Positions 12,226-22,812 of a DNA stretch of 64,000 nucleotides are shown piece after piece (within the stretch, counting starts at the first letter, position 1; each line of letters begins with the position of its first letter). Under the pieces are notes generated by a model, which searched no databases, was not told the DNA's origin, and saw nothing but the letters and a program-made list of their open reading frames with translations. The stretch is from NCBI RefSeq assembly GCF_907164915.1, contig NC_061868.1, positions 32,764,439 to 32,828,438 on the forward strand. The letters are read 5' to 3'. This stretch comes from Impatiens glandulifera (lineage: Eukaryota; Streptophyta; Magnoliopsida; Ericales; Balsaminaceae). The translations under genes and the position numbers were made by a program.

Positions 12226-12301
12226 ATATCCATCTATAAGAAGCGAGAGATTCGGCGGGAGGGATAATGGATGAGGCGGAGTCGATGGCGTTCTTCATCA
12301 T
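12226..12301 (-). pseudogene. Conserved exon-like frame of an unidentified gene, copy A, proximal part
   Basis: On the minus strand, an ATG at 12301 (or 12298) opens a frame reading KNAIDSASSIIPPAESLASY and continuing RW before the copia insertion. The rest of the exon is at 8547-8535 and ends at a GTACGC donor. Copy B preserves the same frame (58513-58431) with mostly conservative changes. I do not recognise the protein. Base composition is clearly higher in GC than the flanks. It may be a first exon captured or carried by the duplicated block; no second exon is visible nearby. Confidence 0.45.
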
Positions 12302-14459
12302 GAACATTAATAGAAACCATTATTTCACAAGTGTCAATCTAACCACTATGTTTATTTATCAAGTGTTTGATTTCACCTATAAAATCTTTACCTTATACAG
12401 ATGAAATACACAGGCCAATGATCACATATAATCCTAGACATACAGAAACTATGATCCGTGCAGTTTAATAACAACACTTTCTTTAAAAAATAGTTGATAC
12501 TGAAAATCAGAATCACATCCATAAGATATTTGAAGACTTCTCCATTAGTATAAAACGAAAAGAGTAATAAGACAATCTAAATCTAAAGTTGAATTGTTAA
12601 TGAAAACATGATTTATTCTGATATAAAAAACTCTCAAATTGAGAGAAAGAAACTCATTGATTATATTTGAAGATTTATCAAAAACTCAGATCTTAAACTA
12701 TGATTCTTTGGTTTAGGAGTCATTGAATATCAAAAATATGAAAGAAAAGAACAAAAACTCACCAGCAACAACTTCTATTGATAATCTATATCATTTTCCC
12801 CCTCTCGTCCTTTTCTTTTCTTCTTCACTAATCAAAATGCCACAAAATAGAACACAAAGGGATAAATTAGCATAAGAGGGGTAGAATGAGAAAATTGTGT
12901 AAAAATGTCGGATTAACCAACAAAAATAAATTTTTGGCATAGTGACGAAAATTATGATAAACAAACGTCCATTTCTACAACAAATATTTTCTTACGGTTT
13001 TTTTGAATAACTAAAATTATTTTGACGCTAAAATATTTTTGTCGTAAATTTCATCCAAACTATAGTATGTAATCTACGGATTTTACTATACTAATTTACC
13101 TTTTAGTTTAGCAATGTTAATTGATCATAGATAAATATCTTTGTTTTTTACAACAAAATTTTTTTCATTCATTAATATTTGCGACGGTTTATGATTTTAG
13201 TGTATTATACTGTCGTAATATCCGTAGCATATTTTTGACGTTAATTATAATTTGGTAAATATTTGTCGTTAATTGAACTTTTTTTTGTCATATTAAATTA
13301 AAAAATAATAATAATTGGTAACAAAATGAAACAATGTATTTGGTTTGATTTCTTTCAAATTATTTTGTATTTAATCTTCTTTAAATTCTTTTCCATTTTT
13401 GTGTTTTGTTTTTGCTAAGACATATTTTTAAGTTACTCAATAGTTAACCTGCCTATTCATCTCACATTCCCTTTTAACTATTTAAAATAATATTAAATTA
13501 ATTTAATTATTACATGTATCAAAGTCTAATCTTATTTAAAAAATTAGAACGGTCTTACAACAAACTACTTTAACTTTAAATTATTCTGATATATAATTAT
13601 AAATTAAAATTTAATGTCAAAATTCACAAATAATGATTAACTTTTGCTATAATAATGTAGTGTTATATATATTTTTTTTTTGATCATGAGTTTGGGTATA
13701 GTTAAGGATGTATGTTGGGTCGTTAAAATTTTGGAATGGAGGTAGCATGTTTCAGAAGACAGTCAAAACCTAATTCATGGAAGTTTAATATTTAGTTCAA
13801 TTTATAAAGGATTTCCACAATAATAACAATGTTCTTATCTAGTATTGTTTAAATTTATATAATTTTACATTCTTTATTCTTCACAATTTTAATAATACCT
13901 TAATTATATTTTTAAATATTTTTTTTTTTAAAATTGAAATTGTAAACTTTGATTTTTAACGAACACTCTTGTCACTTAAACTCACTAATTCTGAAATATT
14001 TTAAAATATTATAATAAGAAACTATAACTTGTAAAATTTATCAAATATAAATTAATCATTTTAATTTTTGAACTATCTTAGTATATTTTGAAATATTATA
14101 TTATTTATAATTTAACCATTTAATTAGCTAACATTGTCATATAATAATAATGTTTAACTTCAAATCATCGATCTTTGCACACAACAAACGATTTATTTTA
14201 CAAGTCTAGTTATTAATTCGAGGGTTGATTTGGACATGAACCTATTAAATTTAAAAATAATATATAAATATTGAACTTATGAACAATTCAACCAAATAAT
14301 ATAATGTATAACTAATAATTATGTACTAAATATTTTAATTACAAATAATTAAAAATTATTTATTGTTTGTATAACCTTATCTTTCTTCGATTTTGTTTAA
14401 TTTTCCAGTTTTTCATTCTAATAAAATGTATACTTATTTAACAGTAATATATATATACG
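12231..14459. repeat. Duplicated block, copy A, right part
   Basis: Collinear with 58440-60209 and then, beyond the element inserted in copy B, with 63044 to about 63540. No supportable gene is seen apart from the exon-like frame at its left edge. The stretch 12930-13310 is rich in GACG/CGTC-flanked AT motifs (TTGTCGTAA, GACGTTAAT), reminiscent of subterminal regions of CACTA elements, but no CACTA termini were found. Homology to copy B stops in a TA repeat at about 14459, where the pararetrovirus begins. Confidence 0.88.
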
Positions 14460-14469
14460 GGATTGTCTC

Positions 14470-14700
14470 CCAGTATTTAATCATCTCCCAGTATTGTGGC
14501 GTATGCGGGATTGTCTTTTTGGCTCTCGAGATTTTGAGAGAGATCCATTGCTATCAACTTTTGTTTTCCATATTGAGATATAATCTTTGGTGCTCTGCTT
14601 CGGCCTCTACCTCTGAGAGAAGCGGGTCCCCTTCCTCTATTAGAGAAATGTTCAAAACCCTCGGCGCTGATTCCTGTAAATTTTAAAATTCATGGGTTAA
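14470..14700 (-). pseudogene. Pararetrovirus pol C-terminal basic tail
   Basis: Downstream of the RNase H remnant the minus-strand frame contains a glycine- and arginine-rich run (RGRGPASLRGRGRSRA), then a short conserved-looking acidic end and a stop near 14475. Basic tails of this kind close some caulimovirid polyproteins. The assignment is by position and composition only. Confidence 0.5.
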
Positions 14701-15440
14701 GAAATCAGGAAGATTATTATCTATCCCTTTTTTATATGCTATTTCAAAATTAAATGGGGCTAAATGAGCTTGCCATTTGGTGATATTTGTTTTGATACAT
14801 CATGTTTAAAGTCTTTTTGGAACATAAATTTAGTTGCATTGCAGTCTGTTAGTATAATAATTTTTTTGATTATATAGATCGTCTTGATATTAAAACACAT
14901 TATACTATGGCGAGTATTTCTTTGGCGACTGTCGCATATTTTTTTGGGTTTCGTTCCATTTTCTTGACTGAAATATGACAAGATAGACTTGTTTTGTTTA
15001 TGGATCTATTTGAGTCAACATTTCTCCGAATCTTATATCAGATTCGTCAGTCTCAATTACCTTTTCCCAATTTGGATTACTTATCATTAAACAAGGAAGT
15101 ACTTTTTTACTTTGTTTTTAATTCCTTTAATGTCATTCGTATGGTGACTTGACCATGGTTTTGGGTTCTTCTTTAGCCTATCATATAAAAATGGTGTATC
15201 TTCGGTTAAATTTTTATAGTATGAAGCCACATAATTGAGGCTGCCTAAGAATTTCTGTAACTTTGTTTTATCAGTAATTATATTTGGGAATTTTTCTGTA
15301 AATTTTATGTTCCTATCAATAGGAATAATGTTTTCCTTTTCAATGATATGACCTAAAATTTTTTTTCTTGTTTTGAAAAGATCCATTTTTGGGTTAGAAA
15401 TTACTAATCTATTCTGAGTAATTATTGTTTTAAGCATATT
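14700..15440 (-). pseudogene. Pararetrovirus RT C-terminus and RNase H, broken
   Basis: The 15087-15437 frame carries the RT connection region: a KTRKKILGHII segment and then KLQKFLGSLNYVASYYKNL, which match the caulimovirid/gypsy RT-to-RNase H boundary. The 14760-14981 frame carries the RNase H motif ILTDCNATKF (acidic residue in TD). The frame past 14760 ends with NLPDFLTHEF, a typical RNase H end. The pieces are in different frames separated by indels and stops. Confidence 0.8.
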
Positions 15441-16560
15441 TAAATGTTAAAGTGAATTTCAATTGTTTTTGAATAAACTAGTATATCATCAATATAGAAA
15501 TTATAACTGTGCTATAAGGATTGAAAATATTATTCATAATATTTTGGATTCGGATGGAGCATTTTTTTAATCCGAATGACATCACATTCCATTCCTAATG
15601 TCCTATAGGGACATTGAATGTTGTCTTATACCTATCAGATTTTTCAATCTGAATTTGCCAATATCCCGATTTTAAATCGAACATTGAAAATACTAAACTA
15701 TCATATAGTCTATCTAGTAGATCTTTTTTTATTAGGAATTGGATGCCTAATCCATTTTAATACCTTGTTGAGGGGTTATAGTTGATTACTAACCTTGGTA
15801 CGCCTCTTTCAATTTTTGAATGTTTTTCACATAGAAAGTTGTACATGACCAAGGGGATTGTGATGGATTTATCAATCCTTTTTGTAATAGAGTATCTATC
15901 TTTTTTTTTACATAATTCTAGATATTCTGAATTCATTTGGCAAGGTCTTGCCTTTGTAGGAATATTCTTTTCATTAAAAGATTCCTCATAGGGTAGTGAA
16001 ACTATATGTTTCTTTCTATCCCAGAATGCATTAGGATGTTCATTACAAATATCTATTGAAATTTGGTCTCTTAGTAGAACCATTTTTTCTTGTAATTTGG
16101 GATTTTCTAATTGTTTATCTATTGTTATTAGACTTAATTCTAGTTTTAGAACATATATTTGGTCTTGTTTTGCTTTGATATTATCATATATACTATGTAA
16201 CATTTTAGTAAGTGGCTCAACAATAAATTCTAGAAAAGTATCATGTTTCTGAAAAGTTCCTGTAATACCTTTATTATTGATCATTTTAATTGGGTAAATA
16301 TTGTTTAAAAATGGGGTACCAAGTATGACCTGATTCGATATATCTTTAGCAAGTATAAAACTTTGAGGAATGCACTTATTATTAGTACATATGTAGGTTT
16401 TTGGAAGCTTATATTAGATTTGGAGTTTATCTCCACTTGCATGCCATAGGGTATGACTCGTTTTATGAAAATACTTAGTGGGTATTAATCATTCTTGAAT
16501 AACATTTAAATCTGCACCGCTATCAACAAGGGCAGTAAACGACCTTGTATAATGATTATC
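15441..16560 (-). pseudogene. Pararetrovirus protease and reverse transcriptase N-terminus, broken
   Basis: The protease active-site motif DSGAD is encoded near 16520 and is followed within a few codons by a stop. The 15757-16284 frame has the conserved lead-in to RT: HPNAFWDRKKHIVSLPYE and then IPTKARPCQMNSEYLELC, with GVPRLVINYNP further on. The catalytic palm region (about 15480-15750) is recognisable but spread over several frames with stops. Confidence 0.82.
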
Positions 16561-17064
16561 TATTAGAAGAGATATTTTTATGTGCCATTTTTGGGATTTA
16601 ACCATTTCTATTATGGATAAGAAATTTTTTATGAAGATGTTTTCTTCAATTTCTATTTTATCTTTTCTATTGTCATGAGATTGATTATTTTCTTGTGGTT
16701 TATCCTCAAGCTTAGTTATTCTTGATTCTTGTATAATATTCTTCCTTTTTAATATCTTAATTTCTTCTTTCAGATTATTAATTTATTTGTAAAGAATTTT
16801 GAGAGATATATTATCTTCTTTGTTTTGAACTTTGTGTCTAAGTTGGTTCATCACTTCACTCGTAGTATAAGATTTATTATAATTTAAATTCTTATTTTCT
16901 GCCTCTTCTTCTCTAGAGGATGAAGTTCCTTCTTCAGTATTGAACTAATCTATGATCTGCATTCTTAATTATGGGTCTCTAACGACTTTTAGTAATTCAA
17001 AAGCATGATTAGAGGTTAAAACATTAACTTTCATATCTGAGAATTGAGATATGATTCTATAAAA

Positions 17065-17420
17065 TTATGATTTCTCAATATTTTGTTTTTGATCTAGGTT
17101 ATTGGTTTCTTTCTTAGGACATTTTAATCCTGATTGACATGGCTCACATTCAGAGTCTTCTAAGCTTAGTTCAGAAATGTTTTCATTATTTAGATCATCT
17201 AGGTCAGAATTACTACTTGCTGGATCTGAATCAGATTCTTCAGATTCTGAGTTTTGTAGAGTTTGGATAATTAATCTTTTTGTATCTTCTAGGATTTCAA
17301 GATTATTAATTTTTTCTTTTCCCAACAGTATTTTGATGTGTGTCCGAATTTTCCACAGTTGTGGCACTTCCTATTATTTTTGAATTTTTTTGACTTGATT
17401 TTAGATTTATCTTCTCTCCT
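17065..17420 (-). pseudogene. Pararetrovirus coat protein C-terminus with zinc knuckle
   Basis: A CCHC knuckle (CHNCGKFGHTSKYC) is encoded on the minus strand near 17335-17380. It is followed in the 17065-17367 frame by a highly acidic serine-rich stretch (SESEESDSDPASSNSD). The knuckle plus an acidic tail is the usual end of caulimovirid coat proteins. Confidence 0.75.
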
Positions 17421-18234
17421 TTCATTTTTGTTAATAAATATTTTTTGGGATGGTTTCTATTTTTATGAAATTTATTATATTTTATCCTTCTATTTTTGCT
17501 AGATGTTGGGTTATTTATACCAAATTGTTGGCAAAATTGGCCTAATTGTTGTCTTTCGCTTAGACTTTGTCTTTTAATTTGTTGGTTTAGCCTTATTTCA
17601 TTAAATAAAGCTAACCCTTATTGGATACAAGTATCTATTAATACACCATATGTATAGGTTTCATATGGTATCATTGAATGACTCTTTTTGAGATTTCTTC
17701 TAACTCTTTCAACAAACAGGCTTGAGAGGTCATCAATAAATTTTGATTTTTAATGTACATTATTATAGTTTAGGAGTTCTATAACTCTACTTAGAAAGGT
17801 ATCTTTATACCATCTAAAATCTGAAAGTCTTTTACACCTTAGATTTTGTAATAATGTTCTAATTGTATCACTATTATCACTGAACCTTCTTGTTAAGTGT
17901 TCAATAATATTTATTGCTAATGTATAAACCGCATGTTCAATCAAAGTATTGTTTTCTTGTTTTACAGTGTTAAGAATTGAATCTCTATCATTTTGTGAAA
18001 AATAATTGTCCCACCAACTCTTTAATTGAGCAGTAAACCTAGCAACAATCATTGTTTCTATTGTTTTATCAGTATTTTTACTATTTTTACAAACTGTTGA
18101 GTACATTAACATTTTATGTACTATATTGTAAATTTGTTTGTTTGAATATCCATCAATATTCCATTCATATATCTTGTTACCTGAATAACTAATATCAATT
18201 GTATCTGTGTATCAATTGTATGTAAATTTACTTT
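17421..18234 (-). pseudogene. Pararetrovirus coat protein core, interrupted by a LINE
   Basis: The 17750-18112 frame has the capsid core signature (VARFTAQLKSWWDNY and LQNLRCKRLSDFRWYKD). The coding sense continues upstream toward 18234, where the LINE is inserted, and resumes beyond 20019 on the same strand. Several stops occur between 17420 and 17750. Confidence 0.75.
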
Positions 18235-18444
18235 CACCCATTCTGTGAGTTAGAGGAGGTAACACATTTATGCTTTGCTGACGATTTGTTCATTCTAGCG
18301 CACGCAGACGTTGATTCCATTAAAACTATTAGGGCTGCACTAACATTCTTTTCTGAGGTAACAGGTTTAACTATTAATGAAAGCAAAAGTGTGGCATTTT
18401 ATGGAGGCGTGAAGGACGAAACAAAGTAGGACATCTTCAACATC

Positions 18445-19157
18445 ATGGGCATCAAGGAAGGCAGCTTTCCCATAAGGTACTTAGGAATTCCGTTAACTGC
18501 GAAGAAGATCGAGATCTCACACTGCAAGCCACTGATTGAAAAGGTAAAAAACACGATATCTGGCTGGGCAACAAAAAACTTTCTTATGCAAGGAGGATCG
18601 AACTTATCAAAACCGTGGTTATGGGCATAGTTGGCTATTGGGCGCAGCAAATGGTCATTCCGAAGAAGGTAATGAAGGAACTCGACACGCTGATGAGAAA
18701 CTTTATCTGGGGTAGTAGTGGAAGAGGAGGAAAGAAAGTCAAATGGACCGCTCTCTGCAAACCGAAGGACGAGGGAGGCATCGACTTGAAGAACTGTATC
18801 GATTGGAACAAGGCTCTAACCTTCAAGCATCTGTGGGCTTTGGAGCGCAATCAGGAGTCACTATGGATCAAATGGGTGCATACGAGTTTTATGAAACACG
18901 AAACCAGCATCTGGACCTGCAAAATTCACGAAGGTATGAGCTGGTCTCTAAAAAAGATTCTTAAACTAAGAAGCGATATTGCAGATCTTTATGACATCCG
19001 ACTAGGGGACGGGAAAGGCACTCTATTCTGGCATGACCCTTGGTTTGAAACCAGCCTATCATCGATACAGAGGAGTTTAAAAATACTCGTATCAGAAGGG
19101 ACTGTGCAAAAGCGAAAATTAGAGACATCAAAGACGGGAATTGGAACTTGCTCTTGA
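18445..19157 (+). pseudogene. LINE RT C-terminal region, broken
   Basis: Frames 18445-18630 and 18615-19157 carry RYLGIPLTAKKI, then FIWGSSGRGGKKVKWTALC and LKNCIDWNKALTFKHLW. These are standard segments downstream of the RT palm in plant non-LTR elements. A frameshift near 18615 and stops at 18427 and 19157 separate the pieces. Confidence 0.85.
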
Positions 19158-19858
19158 GAAGAATTTTAGAAGGAAAGAGGATACTTGATCATATAAGTAA
19201 CATACAACTACACGACAGACCGGATATTCATGAATGGAAAGCTGAGGACAATGGGAAGCTGGTATTGAAGAAAATATGGGAGGTAATTCGGGAAAAAGCG
19301 CAGAAAGTATAATGGGCTCCTCTTGTATGGTCAACGAAGATTATCCCTCGACACCAGTTCATTCTATGGCTCGCCTTCTAGGAAAGACTCAGCACTCGTG
19401 ATCGTATCAGTAAGTATATGAGCATCCTGGATGCGAGCTGTCTTCTATGCATAGGAAATGAAGAAACCATAAATCACATATTCGGGAGCTGCTGTATTGC
19501 TTCGGAGCTTTGGGACAGATTCTATAAAAGCCTGGAGCTGACCAGTTTCCCGAGCGAATGGAATGAAATCAAAGAAGCAACACTACTCAAAGCCAAGGGA
19601 AATAGATTTGCAACAAGCGTGTTCAAGTGTGGCTTTGGAGCAGTGGTGTATAACATTTGGCAAGAACGGAATGCAAGGGTATATGACAGAACCCGCAAGA
19701 GCATTGACGAGTTATGGAAAGATATTGTATCGGATTGCAGCGCCCTCGCGGGAACGTGGAGAAGAATTCCAAGCACGGAGCAGAACTGGAATATCTGCAG
19801 GAACTGGAATTTACCGTTTTTTAAACTCACTAGAATTGAAAACATTGTAAACAAATAA
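19158..19858 (+). pseudogene. LINE C-terminal zf-RVT region
   Basis: After a frame change the region reads into a zinc-binding motif with CLLCIGNEETINHIFGSC near 19438-19490, then a conserved WQERNARVY. This is the zf-RVT domain at the ORF2 C-terminus of plant LINEs. The 19418-19858 frame is open for 146 codons and ends about 150 bp before the poly(A). Confidence 0.85.
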
Positions 19859-20016
19859 TTCATTTACGTTTTTAGCTTTTTAGCTTTTATTCAGAATGTT
19901 ACGACTTCAAAATCATTCTAGGCCTGTCTGGAATGATCTCTTAAACTCGTGGTTTTTTTTTCCCGTTTTTGGGAATTTTTAATGAAATGACGCTAAATCG
20001 TTTTTCCCAAAAAAAA

Positions 20017-20940
20017 AATTACTTTGTATGGGTTTATTAGCCCATTTATTAATTTTATTAATCCGGTCTTTGTTTTCATTCCATTGTAATTCTTTGTCTA
20101 ATATTTTGATACTTAGTTTGCTAAATTTTTCTTCAATTTTTTTTTTCAAATTCTTGCATTGGCCTTAGTTTGAAATCAAATATTATTGGAGGAGGTTGGA
20201 AGCTTGGGGAAGCTTCTTTTTCTTTAGGAGTTATTTTTAACGCACCTAGTTTAATTTCATTTTATTGATTTTATTAATTTTTCAATCTTGTTTTCGATGG
20301 ATTGTAATTGTTCTCCTAGAATATTTAGGAACAAATTTGTGTAATTTTGTTGTTCAAACATATTATTAATATGCTTACAGGTTATTGGAAGTGTATCATT
20401 TTCAATTAATGTTCTGTATGGTGTATTCATTATTTTTCCTCCTTTTTCAACATGAAAAGGTTGTTGAGGCGGATATGTTCCTAAATATGTTTTCCCTATT
20501 TCTAACATAAAATTTCTTTCAATAACAACTATGTAATTTTTGACATAAGTGCCTATGAACCATGAGGTGAAAAGAATTAAAGCGTTTTTTTCTTTACATA
20601 ATTCATAAAATTCTTTCTCAAATTGTTATTTTTTCTGAAATGCGAAAACTTTCAAAAAACCATTTTATGAATTGGGTATAACCCGATTTTATTAATTCAT
20701 TAGAAATTATTTTTCTGACCGGAGAACCAGTACTGAAATCTATTATGGGTGTACTATTCATTTAAATAGAAAAGGCCATTTCCGACATTATCGGTTCTAT
20801 TCCGTTTAGGATTTGTGTGTTGTTTTCTCTGACAATATTTTGTCTATTAATATATAAATTTTCTGTTATTGGAGTTGAATATTCTGAAAACATTGTTTCT
20901 CTTATTTGAGAGGTTGATGCCCTAGAAGGATATTAAACTT
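20017..20940 (-). pseudogene. Pararetrovirus segment upstream of the coat protein
   Basis: Minus-strand reading gives a proline-containing linker and coiled-coil-like segment in the 20257-20508 frame (NILGEQLQSIENKIEKLIK). Before it, several broken frames contain a segment ending in EPIMSEMAFSI near 20760-20800. By position this is the region between movement and coat proteins, but I cannot name the domain with certainty. Stops interrupt all frames. Confidence 0.55.
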
Positions 20941-21339
20941 CTAGGATATATATATATATAATGATATATATATATAATGATATATATATATATATTTAAT
21001 GATATATATATATATCATTAAATATAATAATATAAATAATAATCGTTTAATCATAATGTTAAAAAAATAATATAAAAATAAGAGTGTCCATTTTAGAAAC
21101 AAAATAAAAACATAAATCAAAATATTTACCAACACGACATAAAAAATAGTGTTAACAAGCTCGAAAATCTTCAAAAAGATGAATCAGTTCATCAATAGCC
21201 TTCATTGGTTTTTCGATGAGACCTTCTATCATCATAATAATTGTGGTGTGGAATAAACAAATTTATCAACCGCAATCACAAAACGACTTGCAATTCATTT
21301 TGAATCAAATTGTTTATCAAACGATAACTGGGATAGAGG
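20941..21339. repeat. TA microsatellite and gene-less interval
   Basis: 20948-21020 is a compound (TA)n repeat with ATGATATATA spacers, marking the right side of the pararetrovirus. From 21021 to 21339 I see no ORF or known repeat. The copy B flank does not resume here, so this is not a simple restoration of the duplicated block. Confidence 0.7.
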
Positions 21340-22791
21340 TTGATAGGATCAGTGAAATCAATAAAGACGGGGTCTAACTATTGATGACAGCTTCTGGAAG
21401 ACGGTTTGATAGAAATATTTTTAGGGATTAATATCACTTTCCATTCTTCACAAACCCTTGCAAACTCTTGAAGCGATTCAAGTGCGGAAACGTTTTCTCA
21501 GGTTTGAAGCTAAGAACTAGTTCAAAAAGAGAAGACATAATGTAAATCACACATCAGTTTGTTTATGGATGTTCGGAGCAAACTCTCTTACGTCACCCCT
21601 TCTTCCAACCACCGGAAGGATTCACTATACTTCTTTGAATCAAATACAGTTTACTAACTAGCTAAATGTTGAAAAGAATATACTCTGTTCAACTTACAAT
21701 TTGTTTAAGAATATCACTTAGCTAAGAAATGTTTTGATTCTATCTCTCTCTTGAAAATGATGTACAAGATCAGTAAGCAAGCGAGCAAGCAATTCGTAAG
21801 ATAGTGTGTTAAACCAGCAGCTTGTCCGTTGTCCTTGAGGATCTTAAATAGAAGATAGGTAATAACGGTCAAATCTTCTGCATTGAAACGTGGCGAGCAC
21901 CCATTGGAAAGCCGCCCATAGTACAAGAGTACATCAGGCTTTGTGCACAAAGATCGTGGCCATACCAATCTGGTAGAGCGCCAAACATTCTTCTAGGATT
22001 GTTCTGCAAGGAACATGTAATGGAAAGAATATTTACTTATATGAAATTCATTTATTGGATGCAAATAGCTGTCGTACTGAGCTGCATAGATCGGTGGAGC
22101 AGGAGTAGCGTACAACTAGTTGATTGTGGGTATACGGATGCTAGCTTCAAGCGGCTGGTGAAGCGAGGCATTAGACGTGCTTCATTAGACTGCCAAGTCT
22201 AAGGAAGTTTGACGTCTACGTCTAATAGCAGGATCCATTAGACTACCAAGTCTAATAGTGTTAGACGGCATATCTAACTTCGGGTCACTTCAGACTAGTC
22301 TGAAGGAGTTAAACATCATCATCTAATTACGTATTTGTTAGACTGCATGTCTAACTACGTATTTGTGAGACTGCACGTCTAACTACGTATCTGTGAGACT
22401 ACACGTCTAACTACGTATCTGTTAGACTGCACGTCTAGCTACGTATCTGTTAGACTGCACGTATAACTACGTATCTGTTAGACTGCACGTCTAACTACGT
22501 ATCTGTTAGACTGCACGTCTAACTACGTATATGTTAGACTGCACGTCTAACTACGTATCTATTAGACTGCACGTCTAACTACGTATCTGTTAGACTGCAC
22601 GTCTAACTACGTATCTATTAGATTGCACGTCTAACTACCAACACGTCTAATAGACCTGTTTTAAACCAAGTCTAATATAACATATTTTTAATGCACCTGC
22701 ATAAAAACAATTAGACGTCTTAGCTTTATTCTCTTTTAAGTTTTACACAAGTTCATCATCAAAATATCGTTAGTCAAGATAATTTTACCCA
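21340..22791 (-). repeat. 3' LTR of the minus-strand copia element
   Basis: On the minus strand it begins TGGGTAAAATTATC after a polypurine tract and ends GGATCCTATCA. It is about 1450 bp long. The left edge could be 21340 or 21341, because one copy reads TTGATAGG where the other reads TGGATAGG. It matches 29049-30240 where both exist. Confidence 0.88.
22338..22637. repeat. 28-bp palindromic tandem array in the LTR, 11 units
   Basis: The unit is TTAGACTGCACGTCTAA plus an 11-bp spacer CTACGTATCTG. The core GTTAGAC-TGCAC-GTCTAAC is an inverted repeat, so each unit can fold into a hairpin. Units differ by single substitutions. Looser TTAGAC/GTCTAA motifs extend on both sides (about 22170-22700). 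Confidence 0.93.
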
Positions 22792-22812
22792 ATAATTTCC
22801 CCCTTTTTGATG
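22792..22812 (-). other. Polypurine tract of the minus-strand copia element
   Basis: On the minus strand AAAAAGGGGGAAATTAT directly precedes the LTR start TGGGTAAAA. Confidence 0.8.

Larger units (their letters stand above)
18235..20016 (+). mobile_element. 5'-truncated L1-type LINE inserted in the pararetrovirus
   Basis: Plus-strand coding remnants run from the RT catalytic motif (HLCFADDLFIL, near 18262-18295) through the RT C-terminus to a zf-RVT zinc-binding region. A run of ten A residues closes it at 20009-20018. The host sequence AATTTACTTT before 18235 and AATTACTTT after the A-run look like an imperfect target duplication. Removing the LINE restores continuity of the minus-strand pararetrovirus. 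Confidence 0.85.
14460..20940 (-). mobile_element. Endogenous pararetrovirus (Caulimoviridae) copy, decayed
   Basis: On the minus strand the order is: a movement/capsid-adjacent segment, coat protein, CCHC knuckle, aspartic protease, reverse transcriptase, RNase H and a basic C-terminal tail. There are no LTRs and no integrase, which separates it from gypsy elements. Many stops and frameshifts interrupt it, and a LINE sits in the coat protein region. Both edges fall in TA-dinucleotide repeats (14449-14459 and 20945 onward). Florendovirus-type endogenous copies are known in such sites; the genus is my inference. It is a dead genomic copy. Confidence 0.85.

Noticed and set aside
14393..14686. 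97-codon plus-strand ORF
   Set aside because: It spans the junction of the duplicated block and the pararetrovirus, antisense to recognisable viral coding sequence.
20941..21174. 77-codon minus-strand ORF rich in Ile and Tyr
   Set aside because: Half of it is a (TA)n microsatellite translation.
22338..22637. CRISPR-like regular repeats
   Set aside because: The spacers are identical and part of the repeat unit; this is a tandem array in an LTR of a eukaryotic genome.
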